A DNA stretch of 64,000 nt, taken from the NCBI GenBank assembly GCA_963678485.1, contig OY782882.1, positions 62,001 to 126,000 of the forward strand, given 5' to 3'. A program made the position numbers and the translations under genes. Shown here piece after piece: positions 36,046-45,313 of the stretch. This DNA comes from CALGYY01 sp963678485 (lineage in GTDB: Bacteria > Bacteroidota > Bacteroidia > Bacteroidales > CAIWKO01). Numbering within the stretch: position 1 is the first letter of the stretch; each line of letters starts with the position of its first letter. The notes under the pieces are model-generated. The model did no database searches. It had not been told where the DNA came from and was given only the letters and a program-made list of their open reading frames with translations.

Positions 36046-38130
36046 ATGACATTAGACATGGCACTTAAGGACGTAAGAAACATCGGGATCGCAGCACACA
36101 TCGACGCTGGTAAGACAACAGTAACAGAACGTATACTTTACTTCACGGGAGTTAACCGTAAAATGGGCGAAGTTCATGATGGCGCTGCTACGATGGACTT
36201 CATGAAACAAGAACAGGAACGCGGAATTACCATCGCTTCAGCTGCTATTTCCTGCATATGGAAAGATATTCACATCAACCTGATTGATACTCCGGGTCAC
36301 GTTGACTTCACCATCGAAGTTGAGAGATCACTCCGTGTAATCGACGGTATGGTCGCTGTATTCTGCGCCGTTGGCGGCGTTGAACCACAAAGCGAAACCG
36401 TTTGGAATCAGGCTGATCGTTACCGTGTGCCACGCATTGCATTCGTTAATAAAATGGACCGCAACGGTGCTGACTTCAATGAAGTCGTGCAACAACTTAA
36501 TAAAGACCTTGACGCCAAAGCCATTCCCTTTCAAATACCCATGGGATTTGAGGAACATTTTTATGGTATCATCGATATTGTTGAACGTAAGTCATACATC
36601 TTTGAAGATGACAAACGAATTGAAAAACCAATTCCTGAAGAATTCATCGAAGCCACAGAAACCGCACGCAAAGCCATTATCGAAAAATTATCAGAATTCG
36701 ACGATAACCTTATGCAGCTTTTCTTTGACGACAAAGAAGTTCCTGCACAAATGATCAAAGATATCGCACGCGAAGCCACAATCAAGCTTTTGCTCACACC
36801 CGTTCTTTGTGGTGCAGCATATAAAAACAAAGGCGTTCAATTATTACTCGATGCAGTAGCCGATTATCTGCCTTCACCGGTCGATAAAGGAGCAGTCGTT
36901 GGAACAGATATCGATGATCCCGAAAAGACACACCTTCGCACACCTTCTACAAAAGAACCTTTTGCAGCACTTGCATTTAAAATTATTCACGACCCCTATG
37001 TAGGTCAGCAAACATTTATACGCGTTTTTTCCGGACATCTCACTGGTGGCGTGGCTGTATTAAATAGTACTAAAGGAAAGCAGGAACGTATTGGTCGTAT
37101 TCTGAAGATTCGCGCACAAGAGCGCGAAGAAGTAGATTCTGCAGGTCCCGGAGATATTGTAGCACTTATTGGAATGAAGTTTACCAAGACCGGCGACACC
37201 CTCTGCGATCCGGATGCACCGCTATTCCTCGAAAACATCCATATTCCTCCAACGGTTATTGAATTAAAAATTATCCCTAAGGTCAGGAAAGACCAGGAAA
37301 AGCTGGGAGAAGCCTTGCGTAAACTCGCAAACGAAGATCCTTCTTTTAATGTGCGATATGATGACGAGACCGAAGAAACTGTAATCGCAGGCATGGGCGA
37401 ACTTCATTTGGAAATCATTATCGACCGTCTCAAGCACGAGTTTCACCTCGACGTGGAAACCGGTGAACCAGCCGTTGCTTTCCGCGAAACCATCGCTGGT
37501 GAAGCCGAATATAATTATCGACATGTTAAGCAATCCGGCGGTAAAGGCCAGTTTGCACATACTGTCCTTCGCATCGAAAACAACGAAGGCAAAGGCTACG
37601 AGTTTATCGACAAGATTAAAGGCGGCGCCATTCCTAATGAATTTATAGGATCGGTCGACAAAGGAATTCGCAAAACTCTGGAACGCGGCATCCTTGCTGG
37701 CTTCCCGATTGTTGACGTAAAAGTGGTTCTTGTGGATGGCGGCTATCACCCTGTGGACTCTTCCGACATGGCCTTCCAAATCTGCGCTTCAATTTGCTTC
37801 AAAGAAGCATTCATGCGCGCACAGCCTGTATTGCTGGAACCTGTAATGAAGATTGAAGTCAATACACCGGATGATTATATTGGCGAAGTCTCCGGAAACC
37901 TCAACCGCCGCAGAGGACGTATAGAAGCTATGCGCAGATTCCGTAAAGGATCTCAAAAATTAAACGGCTTTGTTCCTTTGATGGAAATGTTTGGTTACGC
38001 TACACAATTGAGAAATATCTCAAGCGGTCGCGCAAATTATTCGATGGAATTTTTCAATTACCTTCCGCTTAGCAAAAACATGCAGGAAGAAGTGTTGAAA
38101 AAACTTAAGGAAAAGAACGCTGCAAAATAA
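36046..38130 (+). CDS. fusA: Elongation factor G (stand-alone copy)
   Basis: Translocation GTPase of 694 aa (690 if Met5, at 36058, is the start). G1 is AHIDAGKTT (17-25), G2 is in RGITIAS, G3 is DTPGHVDF and G4 is NKMD. Domain IV (HVKQSGGKGQFAHTV; GGYHPVDSSDMAF) and domain V (EVNTPDDYIGEVSGNLNRRRG) are complete. No rpsL, rpsG or tuf is next to it, so it lies outside a str operon and may be a paralogue: positions such as NRKMGEVHDGAATMDFMKQEQ differ slightly from the usual housekeeping sequence. Convergent with the radical SAM gene, 6 bp apart. Confidence 0.92.
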   Translation: MTLDMALKDVRNIGIAAHIDAGKTTVTERILYFTGVNRKMGEVHDGAATMDFMKQEQERGITIASAAISCIWKDIHINLIDTPGHVDFTIEVERSLRVIDGMVAVFCAVGGVEPQSETVWNQADRYRVPRIAFVNKMDRNGADFNEVVQQLNKDLDAKAIPFQIPMGFEEHFYGIIDIVERKSYIFEDDKRIEKPIPEEFIEATETARKAIIEKLSEFDDNLMQLFFDDKEVPAQMIKDIAREATIKLLLTPVLCGAAYKNKGVQLLLDAVADYLPSPVDKGAVVGTDIDDPEKTHLRTPSTKEPFAALAFKIIHDPYVGQQTFIRVFSGHLTGGVAVLNSTKGKQERIGRILKIRAQEREEVDSAGPGDIVALIGMKFTKTGDTLCDPDAPLFLENIHIPPTVIELKIIPKVRKDQEKLGEALRKLANEDPSFNVRYDDETEETVIAGMGELHLEIIIDRLKHEFHLDVETGEPAVAFRETIAGEAEYNYRHVKQSGGKGQFAHTVLRIENNEGKGYEFIDKIKGGAIPNEFIGSVDKGIRKTLERGILAGFPIVDVKVVLVDGGYHPVDSSDMAFQICASICFKEAFMRAQPVLLEPVMKIEVNTPDDYIGEVSGNLNRRRGRIEAMRRFRKGSQKLNGFVPLMEMFGYATQLRNISSGRANYSMEFFNYLPLSKNMQEEVLKKLKEKNAAK

Positions 38131-38136
38131 ACGCGA

Positions 38137-40080
38137 CTATTCATTGCCTATCAGTACCGACGCCATTTCCCGATGCCTCATCTTGCTATCGAGCGCATCT
38201 ACCATTTCACGGGTGAAGCCTGCAGGTGGCTCGCTGCCTAAGTTTCCTTCAGTCGTAATACCTTCCGCTTCCTGATCAAGAATGCGATCACAGCAGAGAT
38301 TTATCTGATCAAGATAGAAATCATCAAATTCTTCGAACGCATGACTATTGCGATCGTAAAAATCCATCAGTACCCTGACCACTAAATGAATCATGGTCTC
38401 TTTATCTGCCGTTCGCTTACGCAGATTATGATACACTGCAGTCACAATGCTGCGTGCATGCGCACGGAATTTTTCATTTACAGGAATATTCCCGTCATCA
38501 ATATGAATCTTTTCAGGGTGCTCACGCTCCCATGCTGCGTGCTTCCGCGCCATTTCTGCATCGTAGAGTGAACGGCGATAATCAATTAAATAAAAACTAT
38601 AGAGATAAATCACTTTGGGCATGAGGAAAAACGAATCCTTCGTCGCATAGCGCATCAGCTTAAAAAAGGTCTTTCGATGCACTTTCTCAACTTCAAACAT
38701 AAAATACCGTATCACTCTCCCCATCATCTTTCGCATGGCCCAGGCCGATTTTAACGGAGATGCGGGAATATTCGGACGATTCGTTATGTTATCTAAAAAA
38801 CCAATGGCACGTTTTAAAAAAGCTTCCGGAGAATACACTTGTTCCCAATAATCAGCCAGACCTTCGAATAACTCAATACGACTCATCTGCTTGGGAATGA
38901 TGTTCGATAAAATATCAAACTGATCAAGCATCACATCCTTATCCATAGCAATAATCCTCCCCGAACGCATCAGGTCGTACCACAAACGCGTTCCCGGAGG
39001 TGCTGCCAATGGATGACAAATATGAAACACCACGTTCGTATCATTGATAAACTTTTCGGTTTTTTCAAACACCGATGAATCATCGGAATCAGCACCAATA
39101 ATCATATGTGTCAACACAACCATACCGTAGGACTGAATTTTTCTGATGGCATCAGGAATAGAAATTCCCCTGTTCTGCTTTTTGTTTAAATCCTGCAATG
39201 CATCATCATTAATGGATTCAACACCGATCATCAATGTGTAGAAATTGGCATCAGCAAGCAGTTGAAGCAACTCATCATCCTGCGCAATAGTAATATCAAG
39301 TTGTGTGAAAAATCCAAGCGGAAGATTAAATGAATTATTCAGTGGTATTAAACGACGCAGCAATTCCTTGACATAGTTACGATCGCCGGAAAAATTATCA
39401 TCAGCAATAAAAACCATCTGTACTCCCAACTCATCTAATCGCCGGATTTCTTCAAGAACCTGATCAATCGACTTATTACGAGGTTTGCGTCCGTAAACAT
39501 AAATTACATCACAAAAACTGCAGTCATAAGGACATCCTCTCGTGGTTTGCACCGATACGGATTTATAAAACAGCAAATCCTCTTTTATCAAATCCCATCG
39601 CGGAGGCGGTGTCAGCGACAAATCAGGTTTTGAATAAGTTTTGTAGGTTTTCTTGTATGTCTTATCAGCCACATCTTTTAGAAACTGCGGCCAGGTGTCT
39701 TCTGCCTCACCATGAAATACAACGTCGAATTGATGCGGCTGCCCCTGTATCATGGTCTCCACTCCTATCCCTCCGGCAACAATAATCGCTGACGGACACA
39801 TAGCCTTGCAAATAGCCGATATTTCTACACTTCTACGAATCTGATTCGAGATTACAGAAACACCAATTATATCGTATGATTGACCATCCAGCACCTTTTC
39901 TATCGGACCACGCATATACTCATCGTGAATAACGATTTCGTGACCTTCAGGAGTCAATGCAGCAACGGTTGCAACAGCATGCGGAGCAATAAATGCTTTG
40001 GAAAAAAGATATGGGATACTTCGTATGATTCGGTGATCGATTTCATCAGGAGTACCAGGACTTATAAGTAGAATTTTCAT
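38137..40080 (-). CDS. B12-binding domain radical SAM protein
   Basis: A 647-aa enzyme. The N-terminal cobalamin-binding-like Rossmann domain spans about 1-140 (IIGVSVISNQIRRSVEISAI; IIVAGGIGVETMIQG). The radical SAM [4Fe-4S] motif CxxxCxxC is at Cys183, Cys187 and Cys190 in TTRGCPYDCSFCDV. A partial-barrel continues to about 400 (MVFIADDNFSGDRNYVKELL; LMIGVESINDDAL). The C-terminal 200 residues are helical and basic, as in DUF4070-type proteins. Such enzymes methylate or rearrange lipids (hopanoids), peptides or antibiotics; the substrate is unknown. It is 38 bp from the YgfK-type gene and in the same orientation. Confidence 0.88.
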   Translation of the reverse strand: MKILLISPGTPDEIDHRIIRSIPYLFSKAFIAPHAVATVAALTPEGHEIVIHDEYMRGPIEKVLDGQSYDIIGVSVISNQIRRSVEISAICKAMCPSAIIVAGGIGVETMIQGQPHQFDVVFHGEAEDTWPQFLKDVADKTYKKTYKTYSKPDLSLTPPPRWDLIKEDLLFYKSVSVQTTRGCPYDCSFCDVIYVYGRKPRNKSIDQVLEEIRRLDELGVQMVFIADDNFSGDRNYVKELLRRLIPLNNSFNLPLGFFTQLDITIAQDDELLQLLADANFYTLMIGVESINDDALQDLNKKQNRGISIPDAIRKIQSYGMVVLTHMIIGADSDDSSVFEKTEKFINDTNVVFHICHPLAAPPGTRLWYDLMRSGRIIAMDKDVMLDQFDILSNIIPKQMSRIELFEGLADYWEQVYSPEAFLKRAIGFLDNITNRPNIPASPLKSAWAMRKMMGRVIRYFMFEVEKVHRKTFFKLMRYATKDSFFLMPKVIYLYSFYLIDYRRSLYDAEMARKHAAWEREHPEKIHIDDGNIPVNEKFRAHARSIVTAVYHNLRKRTADKETMIHLVVRVLMDFYDRNSHAFEEFDDFYLDQINLCCDRILDQEAEGITTEGNLGSEPPAGFTREMVDALDSKMRHREMASVLIGNE

Positions 40081-40118
40081 GCGTTAGGGTATGCGTTTTA
40101 TGATGAGTTTGTGGACAG

Positions 40119-43100
40119 CTAATTAAAATAGGGTGATGCATTCAAACCAATATATAGAGCCAACATTTCTGCTACAACGCCCGTATGGAAAGGTTTTACA
40201 GCATTCGGAAAATACTTCAGTGAGCTGATACTATAATCACTATTACTAAGAACAAGCTGTACACTTTCGTCTTCAAAGAACCATTGATCGCCGCATGCTT
40301 CGATGGACATTACATTTTCACCTTCACGACGAAATAGTATGCTGCGATTATTTTGTTTAGCAAAGTAAAATGCATGATCCTCCTTGCGGAAGCTTTCGGC
40401 TGTCAGACAGAATCGTGGTTTATCTGCATATGGGCGGCCAGCCGTGGGACAGAAAGTTGCACAGTTTCCACACTCATTGCAGAAATCAGCCACATTCGCC
40501 ACTTGCCGTTGCTGGCTTATTTCAAAACGTCCTTTGGGGGTTATCGTAACTTTAGCATTCTCAACAGCAGGTTCGGCAAGGAATAAAGGAATATTCAATG
40601 AAGGAAGTGAATATGAAAAATTTGCGCGATTTGGACAAACCGTTACACAAATATTACACAATTCATCACAGTATAAACAACGTGATGCCTCCATTGCTGC
40701 AGCCTTTGCTGATGGAGCTTCACTAACCAAGGCAAATGGATGATTTATATCCATCGGATGCTCTTCCCATTTCATACCAAAAGCACGAACAGATCGCTTT
40801 TTCATGAGCTCAGCATAACTGATTCCTTTCGAATCCCTGATCTCATCATGCTGTTCCATATGAGCACGTCGTATCATGGTAGTAGCAACCTTACGACCAT
40901 CACCAATAGCGCGAATGATAGAAACTCCGCCATTAAACGCATCGCCACCTAAAAAGACATTGGCAATTTGAGTTTCATAGGTTTCAGGATTTGTTTGCTT
41001 TTCTTCGACACTTAAAAATGGCAAATCAATTTCTTGTCCCGCAGCAGGTATGATAATATCAGCTAATATTTCGAAGGTGGAATTTGGAATAGGAACAGGT
41101 TTCATTCTGCCCGAAGCATCCTTTCCACTTAACTGCATCCGCTCACAAATGAGACTAAGCTGCGATCCGCGCTGAGCAATCGAAAGCGGAGCAACCAACT
41201 CAAGCAGATTAATACCATCATTGAGTGCAGACTGCACTTCTTCAGGATCAGCGGGCATTTCACGACGTGTTCTTCGATATACCAGCGTGACTTCAGAATT
41301 TTTTCCACTTAAACGCTTGGAGGTTCGCGCTACATCCATGGCTGTATTGCCTCCACCGATAATACATATGCTCTTTCCCAATACCGGGGTGTTGCCACGA
41401 CGAACATCAGAAAGGAATTTCAACGGATCAAGAACGCCTGACAATGCTTCTCCTTCGATTCGAAGTTTACGTGCTTGTTGGGCACCGACAGCCACATAAA
41501 CAAAATCAAATGTTTCACGAAGTGACGCAAACATAGCTGCATCAACACTTACACCATAGTGAATTTCCACGCCGGTTGAAACAATCTTATCAATATCCTT
41601 ACGGATAGCCTCTTCCGATAAACGAAATGCAGGAATCGCATCCGCTACCATACCACCTGCAAGATTCTTTGCTTCGTACACAGTGACGGAAAACCCAGCC
41701 TGTCTAAGGAAATATGCACAGGCCAGACCCGAAGGCCCGGCGCCAATAATCGCAATACGCTTTGCTGACTTATTTGTATTAGCTTCAAGATTATCATTAG
41801 CCAAGGCGTTTTCCGCGATAAAGCGTTTTACTTCACGAATGCGAAGTGATTGATCATAGTTTATCCGTGTACATTTGGTATGACAAATATGATCGCATAC
41901 TAATCCGCATACATTCGGAAAAGGATTGGTACGTAGAATGACATCAAGTCCTTTATCCAACTCTCCTTTCGCAGCATAGTACATATACTGTGGAATTTCC
42001 TGATTGGATGGGCAGGTATCAACACAAGGAGCAGCAATGCAATCAAAGAATCCCAGCTTACGATTTGTCTTTATGTTGAGACTGTGCCATGGATCTTTGT
42101 TGTAATAATCATCAACCAAAACTTCTGTAGCATAATGTTGCAAATTCTTTATTCTCGCGGCATTCAGCGCTTTCACACCTGCTTTTTTGCAGATAAAATC
42201 ATCGATACTTTGAGCGTGGGATTGATTCAATGCCTCTCGAATCCTTTCAACATACTGCTGTAAACGACCGTATCCACCGGGTTTCAGAATGTCGGAACAA
42301 ACCGTTACCGGTGACAATCCACAAGCCAATAACTCAGATATATTTCTAAAATCGGCACCTGCAGAAAAACTTATATCAAGTTTACCATCGAACTCCAGTT
42401 GTAATTTAGCAGCAAGCTGAACACTGATGACATGCAGTGCGCGTCCGCTCATATACATCATAGACTCCTTTGCAGGAAAGACAGGGCGATTGTTCATGCT
42501 TTCTAAAGTATTCGTAAGCTTAAGCCCAAAGAATACTTGTTGTGCAGCGGCCTCTTTTTGTAATGATTTTATAATAGTAATAGCATCATTATATTTAAGA
42601 TCGTGTTCAAAAGCTGCATCGGGAACTTCAGTGTGATATCCAAGACGATCATTCAGAATACCGCGAAGGTCCTGAGGTCCCAACAGTGTTGGATTTAGCT
42701 TAATCACTGTGTCAAACTTTTTCTCACCAATAAGATACAACCCTATCTTTTCAATTTCATCGGGTGGACAACCATGCATGGTTGATAGGGTAATATTCTC
42801 GGAAATTCTGTAAGGAATTTGAATTCCATCAATCTCGGGATAAATTTCGGCAAGCTCTTGTACTTTTTGTTTTATCTGAGCAGTAGCATCTCCCATCACA
42901 GAAAAAAACGATTGCACATTATCCTTAAGAATACCTTCCATATTATAGCCGGCACTCATATTAAAGATAACCTCAGGTTTTCCTGCATATCCCAAATAAT
43001 GATGAAGCAAATGGATAATCACCCAAGCATTGATATATTCATCGGCAGCATCGTATATTTTAAGTTCCTGCGACCATTCGCAATTGTAGCCTTCATCCTG

Positions 43101-43412
43101 CATATCAATACAAGGCTTGGAAATCTCAAGTTCATCAAGCGTTTGAACTGTTTTTAATTCGATATAGCGGGAACCGCATAACCATGCAGCAATAATATTT
43201 TGTGCAAGTTGAGAATGTGGACCTGCCGCAACACCTAGGGGAACGCCCATTGCCTGTTGGAAACGCTGACCGCGAAAACTATCATCCTCGGAAGGAACAA
43301 AAAATAACGATTGCGGAATCCCAAGTATTTGCTGCTGCTCCCGATGCTCTGCGAGAAGCATACTTAATAATTGCGCACAGCTTATCCGTGAAAACTTATC
43401 ACTCATAATCAT
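40119..43412 (-). CDS. ygfK: YgfK-type FAD/Fe-S oxidoreductase (putative selenate reductase subunit)
   Basis: A 1,097-aa multidomain oxidoreductase. The N-terminal ~430 residues form a dihydroorotate-dehydrogenase-like barrel (GVAAGPHSQLAQNI; IELKTVQTLDEL) as in E. coli YgfK. A Cys-rich Fe-S section follows (CIAAPCVDTCPSNQEIPQYM; CGLVCDHICHTKC), then a glutamate-synthase-small-subunit-like FAD/NAD(P) module (GAGPSGLACAY; GGGNTAMDVAR). Near the end is a two-cluster ferredoxin (CLYCDELCNICVTVC; CNECGNCATFCP). The family name reflects a selenate phenotype in E. coli; true electron partners are unknown. No molybdopterin subunit is nearby. The Met3 codon (MSDKFSR, 43406) is an equally good start. 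Confidence 0.87.
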   Translation of the reverse strand: MIMSDKFSRISCAQLLSMLLAEHREQQQILGIPQSLFFVPSEDDSFRGQRFQQAMGVPLGVAAGPHSQLAQNIIAAWLCGSRYIELKTVQTLDELEISKPCIDMQDEGYNCEWSQELKIYDAADEYINAWVIIHLLHHYLGYAGKPEVIFNMSAGYNMEGILKDNVQSFFSVMGDATAQIKQKVQELAEIYPEIDGIQIPYRISENITLSTMHGCPPDEIEKIGLYLIGEKKFDTVIKLNPTLLGPQDLRGILNDRLGYHTEVPDAAFEHDLKYNDAITIIKSLQKEAAAQQVFFGLKLTNTLESMNNRPVFPAKESMMYMSGRALHVISVQLAAKLQLEFDGKLDISFSAGADFRNISELLACGLSPVTVCSDILKPGGYGRLQQYVERIREALNQSHAQSIDDFICKKAGVKALNAARIKNLQHYATEVLVDDYYNKDPWHSLNIKTNRKLGFFDCIAAPCVDTCPSNQEIPQYMYYAAKGELDKGLDVILRTNPFPNVCGLVCDHICHTKCTRINYDQSLRIREVKRFIAENALANDNLEANTNKSAKRIAIIGAGPSGLACAYFLRQAGFSVTVYEAKNLAGGMVADAIPAFRLSEEAIRKDIDKIVSTGVEIHYGVSVDAAMFASLRETFDFVYVAVGAQQARKLRIEGEALSGVLDPLKFLSDVRRGNTPVLGKSICIIGGGNTAMDVARTSKRLSGKNSEVTLVYRRTRREMPADPEEVQSALNDGINLLELVAPLSIAQRGSQLSLICERMQLSGKDASGRMKPVPIPNSTFEILADIIIPAAGQEIDLPFLSVEEKQTNPETYETQIANVFLGGDAFNGGVSIIRAIGDGRKVATTMIRRAHMEQHDEIRDSKGISYAELMKKRSVRAFGMKWEEHPMDINHPFALVSEAPSAKAAAMEASRCLYCDELCNICVTVCPNRANFSYSLPSLNIPLFLAEPAVENAKVTITPKGRFEISQQRQVANVADFCNECGNCATFCPTAGRPYADKPRFCLTAESFRKEDHAFYFAKQNNRSILFRREGENVMSIEACGDQWFFEDESVQLVLSNSDYSISSLKYFPNAVKPFHTGVVAEMLALYIGLNASPYFN

Positions 43413-43586
43413 TAAATAAGATTATAAAATTAATCATTTTTGCGCACACCACCGAAAAGCAACACAGCATTAAGCCGCCAGTTATTGGAAACCAGTATAA
43501 TCAATAATGAAAATCCGGAGTTAAAACATAAAGAAAAAACCGGAATTACTAACAATAAAGTATCATATATTTTATTATATATTGGC

Positions 43587-43619
43587 ATTCACGGGGTGAC
43601 TTTGAGTCACCCCGTGAAT
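43587..43619. repeat. Long hairpin repeat, copy 1
   Basis: ATTCACGGGGTGACT (43587-43601), TTG, AGTCACCCCGTGAAT (43605-43619): perfect 15-bp stem with a 3-nt loop. Same family as 43801-43833, 44016-44048 and 49986-50036. Confidence 0.85.
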
Positions 43620-43720
43620 TTATTGAGGCAGATAAAATATTGCATCTATTACTTCAGTGATGATGGTTGTAAGACAGTGTTCTTCTTAGTCTTGAAGGAG
43701 TGCAGATTATTTTTTTAGGG

Positions 43721-43741
43721 ATTCCGGATTAAATCCGGAAT
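43721..43741. repeat. 21-nt palindromic repeat, copy 2
   Basis: Same ATTCCGGAT-TAA-ATCCGGAAT core as copy 1, followed by GACTCCGCGATTGAAAGAG. Part of the first tandem unit. Confidence 0.85.
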
Positions 43742-43800
43742 GACTCCGCGATTGAAAGAGTGGCAAAATGTACCCGCAATGGCTGCAACTATTTATTGGC

Positions 43801-43833
43801 ATTCACAGGTTGACTTTGAGTCACCCTGTGAAT
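43801..43833. repeat. Long hairpin repeat, copy 2 (one mismatch)
   Basis: ATTCACAGGTTGACT, TTG, AGTCACCCTGTGAAT: one mispaired position in the stem. The first substitution (A for G) is matched by the opposite T, so the pairing is kept there; the second is not. Confidence 0.75.
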
Positions 43834-43935
43834 TTATTGAGGCAGATAAAAATATTGTATCAATTACTCCTGTGATGATGGTTGTAAGACAGTGTTCTTC
43901 TTAGTCTTGAAGGAATGCAGATTATTTTTTGAGGG

Positions 43936-43956
43936 ATTCCGGATTAAATCCGGAAT
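43936..43956. repeat. 21-nt palindromic repeat, copy 3
   Basis: Identical core to copy 2, in the second tandem unit; followed by GACTCCGCGATTGAAAGAA. Confidence 0.85.
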
Positions 43957-44015
43957 GACTCCGCGATTGAAAGAATGGTAACATATACCCGGAAAGGCTG
44001 CAACTATTAATTACT

Positions 44016-44048
44016 ATTCACGGGGTGACTTTGAGTCACCCCGTGAAT
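44016..44048. repeat. Long hairpin repeat, copy 3
   Basis: Perfect 15-bp stem as in copy 1. It lies about 70 bases past the stop of the minus-strand phosphoesterase gene (44121) and could act as its terminator, though no T run follows. Confidence 0.8.
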
Positions 44049-44084
44049 ATCCTGCACCCCTTGAATATCCTGCACAACAAAAGA

Positions 44085-44117
44085 ACAGCGCCGCAGACGG
44101 GCTTTACGGAAATACAC
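44085..44117. repeat. Fragment of the dispersed intergenic repeat
   Basis: GCGCCGCAGACGGGCTTTACGG in its reverse complement follows the order of the 3' end of copy A (GTCTGTCCATGAAGTCCG...). Ends within a few bases of the stop codon at 44121. Confidence 0.5.
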
Positions 44118-44120
44118 TAC

Positions 44121-45296
44121 CTACCTGGATAAATACCAAACGCCAGGCTGCGGTTGATACAGGAACTCTTTTATTTTTTTATTATAATCACCGTAGAGCG
44201 AACGGCTATCATTAATAAAAATCTTCATTTGCGCGGCTGCATCAGGATTCATCATTCCTTCAGCATTTTCATATTGTGACACAGGAACGATATAATAATG
44301 CTTTCGTCCATCCACCAAAGGAATCCAAACCCAGGTAAAATAATATCCTGAAAAACCAATTTCTGTTTTTCCATTCGTCTTTACCAATTCAAACCCGAAG
44401 GTTGCACCACCATCTTTGTAACGATCGCGCTGATTAGAAATATAATTACCCAGCGAATAAACCAGCATCACTTCACGACCAGTGCTGTCGGGATATTGAA
44501 AGCGTTCCATTTTTTGTATCACATGAGGATGAGACCCAATTACAATGTCGGCTCCATTACGAAAACAAACTTCAGCAATATTCTCCTGATAAGCATTCGG
44601 TTGAGATTGGTATTCATCGCCCCAATGCGCAAATACAATGATTTTATCAGGAAGACTATCCTTCGCCCTTTGCAGATCAGCAGCAATAAGCTTTTCATCA
44701 ATCATATTCACAATAGTGGGTGCAGGCACAGGAATACCATTGGTTGCATAGGTGTAATTCAGTAAAGCTACTTTAATTCCGTTTTTATTGATGATGAGTG
44801 GATAATTCCTTGCCCGTTCTATCGAATCTTTAAAAGTGCCGGTGTGAGGTATTTTCAGACTGTCGAGTACACGAATAGTGCGTTCTATCCCTTTTCGTCC
44901 ACGATCACAACTATGATTATTGGCGGTGGACAGATAATCGAAGCCTGCATTTTTTAGTGCCAGTGCGAGGACATCTGGAGCACTGAATTGCGGATATCCC
45001 GAATACGGGGGGCCTGCCAGCGTGACTTCTAAATTTGCAACAGCTACATCATATGAAGAAATCAGCGAACGAACATACTTAAAACAACTATCATATTCAT
45101 ATACACCAGTCACTGGGTTGCGTGCAGCATCAAGCTGAGTCTGATGTTGCATCACATCTCCAACGAATATCATACTTAAACGTTGTACTGAATCAACCGG
45201 TACCGTAGGATTCTGTTCAAACGAAGGATGTGAAAAAGGCAGCGCTACCAGCAAGGCCGCCAACAGGGCAATGATGGCCTTTATTGAAAAATTCAT
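44121..45296 (-). CDS. CapA family phosphoesterase (poly-gamma-glutamate synthesis-like)
   Basis: A 391-aa secreted protein; signal peptide or N-terminal anchor FSIKAIIALLAALLVALPF. Metallophosphatase-like motifs of the PgsA/CapA family: IFVGDVMQHQ, VANLEVTLAG, ANNHSCDRGRKG, FAHWGDEYQ and IVIGSHPHVIQKME. CapA-type proteins are needed for poly-gamma-glutamate capsule export in Bacillus; no capB or capC is nearby, so the substrate is open. Start at 45296 is chosen because the ATG at 45332 overlaps the upstream gene and its extension is non-hydrophobic. 17 bp from the upstream secreted-protein gene. Confidence 0.85.
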   Translation of the reverse strand: MNFSIKAIIALLAALLVALPFSHPSFEQNPTVPVDSVQRLSMIFVGDVMQHQTQLDAARNPVTGVYEYDSCFKYVRSLISSYDVAVANLEVTLAGPPYSGYPQFSAPDVLALALKNAGFDYLSTANNHSCDRGRKGIERTIRVLDSLKIPHTGTFKDSIERARNYPLIINKNGIKVALLNYTYATNGIPVPAPTIVNMIDEKLIAADLQRAKDSLPDKIIVFAHWGDEYQSQPNAYQENIAEVCFRNGADIVIGSHPHVIQKMERFQYPDSTGREVMLVYSLGNYISNQRDRYKDGGATFGFELVKTNGKTEIGFSGYYFTWVWIPLVDGRKHYYIVPVSQYENAEGMMNPDAAAQMKIFINDSRSLYGDYNKKIKEFLYQPQPGVWYLSR

Positions 45297-45313
45297 AATA
45301 AAGTCAATAGAGT

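Larger units (their letters stand above)
43587..44048. repeat. Tandem duplication of a ~215-bp unit, each with two palindromes
   Basis: Two complete units (43587-43800 and 43801-44015) and the start of a third (44016-44048), period 214-215 bp. Each unit starts with the hairpin ATTCACGGGGTGACT-TTG-AGTCACC... and contains the 21-nt palindrome. Shared blocks include TTTATTGAGGCAGATAAA, GATGATGGTTGTAAGACAGT and GTTCTTCTTAGTCTTGAAGG. Units differ at scattered positions, so the duplication is not brand new. An apparent 92-codon plus-strand frame here carries no recognisable protein. The unit lies between the 3' end of the capA-like gene and the 5' end of the YgfK gene. Confidence 0.85.

Noticed and set aside
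43202..43408. Plus-strand 68-codon frame inside the YgfK gene
   Set aside because: Antisense shadow of a well-recognised conserved N-terminal domain.
40119..43412. Complete selenate or purine-oxidising system
   Set aside because: Only the YgfK-type subunit is present; no XdhD/YgfM/YgfN-like partners are adjacent.
43440..43718. 92-codon plus-strand frame in the gap before the YgfK gene
   Set aside because: It lies across the tandem repeat and its hairpins, has no recognisable protein pattern, and the second repeat unit does not keep the frame.
43587..44048. CRISPR array
   Set aside because: Only two and a half units of ~215 bp, no short uniform repeats with unique spacers, and no cas genes nearby.
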